Shown: piece by piece, positions 60,753 through 64,000 of the stretch | How positions within the stretch are numbered: position 1 is the stretch's first letter | Layout: every line of letters begins with the position of its first letter | Origin: Zeimonas sp050187175 | GTDB lineage: Bacteria; Pseudomonadota; Gammaproteobacteria; Burkholderiales; Burkholderiaceae_E | NCBI GenBank assembly: GCA_050187175.1 | Contig: JBFWXS010000010.1 | Span: 1 to 64,000, forward strand | Length of the DNA: 64,000 nt | Reading direction: 5' to 3' | Notes under the pieces: generated by a model | Database searches by the model: none | Seen by the model: only the letters and a program-made list of their open reading frames with translations | What the model was told of the DNA's origin: nothing | Position numbers and translations under genes: made by a program

Positions 60753-62393
60753 TCAGGCCCGGCAATCGGAGGGCAGACGGAAGCGGCTCACCTCGTCGGC
60801 CAGCACCTCGGCCTGGCGCTTCATGGCCGCGGCGGCGGCGGCCGCCTGCTCGACCATGGCCGCGTTCTGCTGCGTCATCTGGTCGAGCTCGTGCACGGCA
60901 AGGCCGATCTGGTTCACGCCGCTGCTCTGCTCGCGCGCGCCGACGGCGATCTGACCCAGCAGCTTGTCAACGCCTTCCGATGCGACGACGATCTGATCGA
61001 TGGTGTCGCCCGCCTGACGCACCACCGCGCTGCCGGCCTCGACCTGCGCGACGCTGGCGCCGATCAGCGCCTTGATCTCCTTGGCGGCATTCGCGCTGCG
61101 ATGAGCCAGCGTACGCACTTCCTCGGCCACCACCGCGAAGCCGCGCCCGGCCTCGCCGGCGCGCGCCGCTTCGACGGCCGCGTTCAGGGCCAGCAGATTG
61201 GTCTGGAAGGCGATTCCGTCTATGGTGCCGACGATCTCGCCGATTCGCGCCGAAGCCTTGCGAATGCCCGCCATGGTCTCCACCACCTTGTGCATGGCGG
61301 CGCCGCCCTGCGCGGCGACCGCGGCGTTGCGCTGCGCCATGCCGGCGGCCTCGTCGGTGCTGGCGGCCGAACGACGGGCCGTGGTATTGATCTGTTCCAT
61401 CGACGCAGCCGCCTGCTCGAGATTGGCGACCGTCTGCTCGGTGCGCCGCGACAGGTCCTGCACGCCGCTGGCGATCTCGCCCGTCGACTGCACGATGTCG
61501 TCGCTAGAACGTCGCACGCGCTGCACCATGCCGCGCAGCGCCTCCTGCATCGAACGCAGCTCGCCCATCAGCTGCGCCGGCTCGTCGCGGCCCCAGGGCT
61601 GCGGCGAACTGGTGAGATCGCCGTCGGTCATCGCGCGCAGATGCCGGCGCGTCTCGATCAGGCCGCCGTTCATCACGCGATAGAAGCACAGGAACAGATA
61701 GGCGGCCATCAGCAGCGCGACGGCGGTCATGGCGGCGATCCAGCCCAAGCGTTCGGCCGCCGCCGCCCGCAGGTCATCGACCGGCGCGGCCGCGCCTATG
61801 ATCCAGTCCCACGGCGCGAAGCCCTGGACGAACGAGACCATGTCGACCGGACCTTCCGGGCCGCGAGTCGTCGACTGGAAGTTGAGCACACCCTGTCCGT
61901 CGCGCCGTACCAGTTCGGCAGCGGCCAGCAGGGGCGGCACGTCGCCGCGCACGGCGGTCGTCTGCGGCTGCGATTCGCTCACGAATAGCGTCGTCCTGCC
62001 CACGCGCAGCGCGGCGAGCTGCTCGCGCGCCTGGGCCTGAGCCTGCTCGCGGCTCAGCGCGCCGGCCTGCTCGCGCGCCTGCGCCCAGTCGACGATGCCG
62101 GCGGCGAGCGCGGCGCCCTGGCGTGTGGCATCGATTCTTTGCTGCATCGCAGCAACACCGCTGTCGGAGGCCTGCCAGATCAGAGAGCCCAGCAGCGGCA
62201 CCACGAGCACCAGCGAGATCAACAGCGCCTTGGCGCCGAAGCGGAGGTACCGGAACAGACGGATGCCGGGCGCCCAGATGCCATGGTAGGCGAAGAAGCC
62301 GGCGGAAGAAGCCCCGCGCCCCGCCAAGGCCTCGCCGTGGGCTGGCAGCGGCGGCTCTGACAGGGAGGATCGCGAAGACGGACGGTGGGACAT
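60753..62393 (-). CDS. Methyl-accepting chemotaxis protein with sCache-type sensor
   Basis: A 546-aa receptor. One membrane helix (about residues 50-70) leads to a periplasmic single-Cache-type domain (about 75-195, ending FAPWDWIIGAAAPVDDL), a second helix (about 205-225), HAMP, and a signalling domain with the conserved hairpin tip GIAFQTNLLALNAAVEAARA. No CheB/CheR pentapeptide is present at the C-terminus. The start MSHRPSSRSS at 62393 has AGGA upstream; longer frames are shadows. It lies upstream of narK1, but the sensor has no nitrate P-box. Confidence 0.9.
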   Translation of the reverse strand: MSHRPSSRSSLSEPPLPAHGEALAGRGASSAGFFAYHGIWAPGIRLFRYLRFGAKALLISLVLVVPLLGSLIWQASDSGVAAMQQRIDATRQGAALAAGIVDWAQAREQAGALSREQAQAQAREQLAALRVGRTTLFVSESQPQTTAVRGDVPPLLAAAELVRRDGQGVLNFQSTTRGPEGPVDMVSFVQGFAPWDWIIGAAAPVDDLRAAAAERLGWIAAMTAVALLMAAYLFLCFYRVMNGGLIETRRHLRAMTDGDLTSSPQPWGRDEPAQLMGELRSMQEALRGMVQRVRRSSDDIVQSTGEIASGVQDLSRRTEQTVANLEQAAASMEQINTTARRSAASTDEAAGMAQRNAAVAAQGGAAMHKVVETMAGIRKASARIGEIVGTIDGIAFQTNLLALNAAVEAARAGEAGRGFAVVAEEVRTLAHRSANAAKEIKALIGASVAQVEAGSAVVRQAGDTIDQIVVASEGVDKLLGQIAVGAREQSSGVNQIGLAVHELDQMTQQNAAMVEQAAAAAAAMKRQAEVLADEVSRFRLPSDCRA

Positions 62394-62706
62394 GATTCCT
62401 GGCAGTGGCGCTCGCGGCGCCGGTCTGATTCTGACTCGCCGACAGGTTAGCGGGCGCCCCAACAGCCCGCCCGCAGGTGGCGACGAGCGGCGGCTGCCCG
62501 GCGTCGAATGCCGTCCCAACATCGGGACCCGCTGCCGGAAAAGGCAATAAATGCCTGAGCTGCCGTAAGCCCTGCCCGATTCCGCCCAGTTGTAGTGCGA
62601 CACAGCAGGCATTGCCCTTGCAGCCCGGAACCCGTGCGCCGCAGCGGCCGACAGACCGTCGGAACGCGTCAGCGGCGGCACGTATCAACGTAGGAGGTCT
62701 CAAGTC
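62394..62706. other. 313-bp divergent intergenic region
   Basis: This gap separates the chemoreceptor and KGG-protein starts. It holds small dyads, GCGGGC/GCCCGC (62450-62470) and AGGCA-ATAAA-TGCCT (62542-62556), and a strong ribosome site TAGGAGGT before 62707. No open frame with coding character and no convincing sigma-28 promoter for the receptor were seen. Confidence 0.6.
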
Positions 62707-63189
62707 ATGTCCAGCTCTCGCAACCCGAACCAGGGCAGCAACAACAACGAACGGGGATTCGCCGGCATGGATCCGGAACGTCAGCGCGAGATCGCCAGCA
62801 AAGGCGGCCAGGCGGCTCACCAGAAAGGCACCGCGCATGAATTCTCGTCCGAGGAGGCGCGCGAAGCCGGCGCTCGCAGCCGCGCCAACCGCAATGCCAA
62901 CCTGGACCAGGAGCGCGGCGGACAGATGCACGCGAGCGCGTCGCGTTCATCGCAGTCGCAGGCACAGCCGAAGCAGGCGTCGCAGCCCCAGCAACAGCAG
63001 CAGTCGAGCAGCGGCTCGCGCAATCAGGGCAGCGGGCAGCAGGCCTCGCAGTCGCACGGCAGCGCGTCGCAGCAGTCGGCCGGCTCGCATCAGCCGAGCG
63101 GGTCGCATCAGCCGAGTGGGTCGCGCGATTCGCGAGATACGTCGCAGCATCCGGGGCAGCGCTCGCAGAGCCGCCGCGATGATTCGTGA
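62707..63189 (+). CDS. KGG-motif general stress protein
   Basis: A 160-aa hydrophilic protein. The N-terminal third has the KGG repeat pattern: GFAGMDPERQREIASKGGQA and a second weaker unit, HEFSSEEAREAGARS, as in stress-induced KGG/GsiB-like proteins. The remainder (about residues 70-160) is a Gln/Ser-rich, disordered tail with GSHQPS repeats. An unusually strong Shine-Dalgarno (TAGGAGGT) suggests high expression. Function is probably protective in desiccation or osmotic stress, by family analogy only. Confidence 0.82.
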   Translation: MSSSRNPNQGSNNNERGFAGMDPERQREIASKGGQAAHQKGTAHEFSSEEAREAGARSRANRNANLDQERGGQMHASASRSSQSQAQPKQASQPQQQQQSSSGSRNQGSGQQASQSHGSASQQSAGSHQPSGSHQPSGSRDSRDTSQHPGQRSQSRRDDS

Positions 63190-63220
63190 CGAGGGTTCTT
63201 GACTCTTGACTAAGCCGAGG

Positions 63221-63291
63221 CGTCCGCCTGCGCATAAGGCGGACGGACAACAGGCCACGCAGCGCCGGCGGGTCTTTCGGCCCGCCGGCGC
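63221..63291 (+). terminator. Two GC-rich hairpins after the KGG gene
   Basis: CGTCCGCCT/AGGCGGACG (63221-63245, 9-bp stem) and GCGCCGGCGGG/CCCGCCGGCGC (63262-63291, 11-bp stem, 8-base loop) follow the KGG stop. Neither has a clear T-run, so termination strength is uncertain. The second is among the strongest hairpins in the window. Confidence 0.5.
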
Positions 63292-63364
63292 GGGCATGCG
63301 GATTGCGTCTTCCGCTGCTGAATCCAGGCAGGGCATTCACGCGCAGAACGCGCAGGAGGCTTTC

Positions 63365-63613
63365 ATGAACCGCCATCAGCTGTCGGAACTGGGTCGCGCC
63401 TATGCGCGCTATCAGACTCATCTCGATCATCATGCCCGCTTGCTTGCGGCAATCAATGAAGGACGGCTGCAGCCGCGGCCGTCGGGACTATTTCCGGTGC
63501 GCAGCGCGGCCGCTGTGCATCAGTTGAGCGTCAATCGGCCTGCGCGCGGCGCGGCGACGCCGCGTACGAGCGGAGGACGGACGGCGCGCCAGGGTGCGCG
63601 GCGGGCTGCGTAG
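63365..63613 (+). CDS. Small basic protein of unknown function
   Basis: An 82-aa protein that I do not recognise. AGGAGG lies 5 bases before the ATG, supporting translation. The N-terminal half is a predicted helix (RHQLSELGRAYARYQTHLDH followed by ARLLAAINEGRLQ); the C-terminal half is rich in Arg, Ala, Gly and Thr and probably disordered. The basic tail suggests nucleic-acid or membrane contact. A longer frame from 63206 crosses the terminator hairpins and is not preferred. Confidence 0.6.
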   Translation: MNRHQLSELGRAYARYQTHLDHHARLLAAINEGRLQPRPSGLFPVRSAAAVHQLSVNRPARGAATPRTSGGRTARQGARRAA

Positions 63614-63733
63614 CGGCGACGACGGACGACGACGCGCAGACGACGCGCGGAGGAAGGCCTTCGAAGAAGCGACCTGGAGCGAAGCTCGGGGCCAAACCGC
63701 GTCAGCGCGAAGCCGCGTCCGCACGAAGCCGCG

Positions 63734-64000
63734 TCAGCGCCACGCAAACGACGGCTGCTCGAAGTGCGCCACGCGGGTGTGGCGCCCTGCGATGCACACC
63801 TCGCGAAACTGGTAGAGGATGGCCGCAGTAGGTGCCGCGATCCAGCCGTCGCCGACCGGCATCATCAGAACCGGGTGCGCACTGCCCTCGTCGTGATCGA
63901 GGATGGGTGCATCGTCGCGCATGAACTCGACGACGGGAATGCGATGGATGCTCGCGACTTCGGCCGGATTGGGCGACAGCGCGCGCGCCTCTCCGGCCCA
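63734..64000 (-). CDS. NUDIX hydrolase, C-terminal fragment (cut by window edge)
   Basis: The last 88 residues of a protein that begins beyond position 64000. The visible part, LSPNPAEVASIHRIPVVEF to the terminal HFEQPSFAWR, resembles the C-terminal portion of CoA-pyrophosphatase-like NUDIX proteins, with the strand/loop GDGWIAAPTAAILYQFREVC. The NUDIX box itself (GX5EX7REUXEEXGU) would lie outside the window, so this is a family-level call. Confidence 0.7.
   Translation of the reverse strand, partial: WAGEARALSPNPAEVASIHRIPVVEFMRDDAPILDHDEGSAHPVLMMPVGDGWIAAPTAAILYQFREVCIAGRHTRVAHFEQPSFAWR

Noticed and set aside
60753..62393. Chemoreceptor as a dedicated nitrate sensor
   Set aside because: It sits beside the nar operon, but its periplasmic domain is Cache-like and lacks the P-box seen in NarX; adjacency alone is not enough.

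Overview
The window is GC-rich, densely coding DNA from the chromosome or a chromid of a betaproteobacterium. The order Burkholderiales is likely, and an Alcaligenaceae (Bordetella/Achromobacter-like) relative is my best guess. The clues are: three orphan Bug/TctC-type solute receptors; a nitrate respiration locus ordered narK1-narK2-narGHJI-parvulin-narXL; many small catabolic operons, each with its own regulator; and very high GC3 that produces long antisense shadow frames. I see no tRNA, rRNA, CRISPR array, transposase or phage gene.

Region 1 (1-11876) is a catabolic island. A minus-strand run of at least eleven tightly spaced genes starts near 10.2 kb. It encodes a polyamine-type ABC receptor, a three-subunit molybdenum hydroxylase (CoxMSL type), a GntR/FCD regulator, a Rieske oxygenase, a RidA protein, a short-chain dehydrogenase, a beta-keto-acid cleavage enzyme, and an ABC ATPase and permease. 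Divergently, a second RidA-like protein and a second copy of the ABC receptor are read from a shared promoter that carries three copies of GATATAAC. The gene set suggests oxidative breakdown of a nitrogen-containing compound; the substrate is unknown.

Region 2 (11877-12778) has no gene. It holds two palindromic intergenic repeat elements, then a promoter whose spacer contains a perfect operator-like palindrome. Region 3 (12779-17792, plus strand) encodes a mesaconyl-CoA-hydratase-like MaoC protein, a malyl/citramalyl-CoA-lyase-like enzyme, a GntR/UTRA regulator, a divergent M19 dipeptidase-family protein and a Bug receptor. Region 4 (17800-23319) has an opine-oxidase/HcnABC-like three-gene set and an argininosuccinate-lyase-superfamily C-N lyase on the minus strand, with a divergent LysR regulator. 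This set resembles the breakdown of opines or aminopolycarboxylates. Region 5 (23333-30410) has a MarR regulator, a class III CoA-transferase, a lone carboxyltransferase, an MmgE/PrpD protein and two Bug receptors.

Region 6 (30462-34499) is a bufferin-type copper-stress operon: a cysteine-containing DUF2282 precursor, a DUF692 MNIO enzyme, its DUF2063 partner, DoxX, a SigF-like ECF sigma factor and an NrsF anti-sigma protein. The promoter upstream exactly matches GTAACC-N16-CGAA. Region 7 (34525-45662) has a mechanosensitive-channel-like protein and a plus-strand catabolic and uptake cluster: MaoC, CoA-transferase, acyl-CoA ligase, FAH-family hydrolase, SsuA/TauA-type ABC transporter, MBL hydrolase and cupin.

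Region 8 (45671-60744, minus strand) is the nitrate respiration locus. It starts from an FNR-like class II promoter and ends with narXL, followed by an old-yellow-enzyme homologue and a PAS-LuxR regulator. Region 9 (60753-64000) has a chemoreceptor, a KGG-motif stress protein, a small unknown protein and the C-terminal end of a NUDIX hydrolase. The nitrate genes form one functional unit: NarX senses nitrate, NarL responds, NarK1/K2 import nitrate and export nitrite, NarGHI reduces nitrate at the membrane, NarJ assembles it, and the parvulin probably helps folding.
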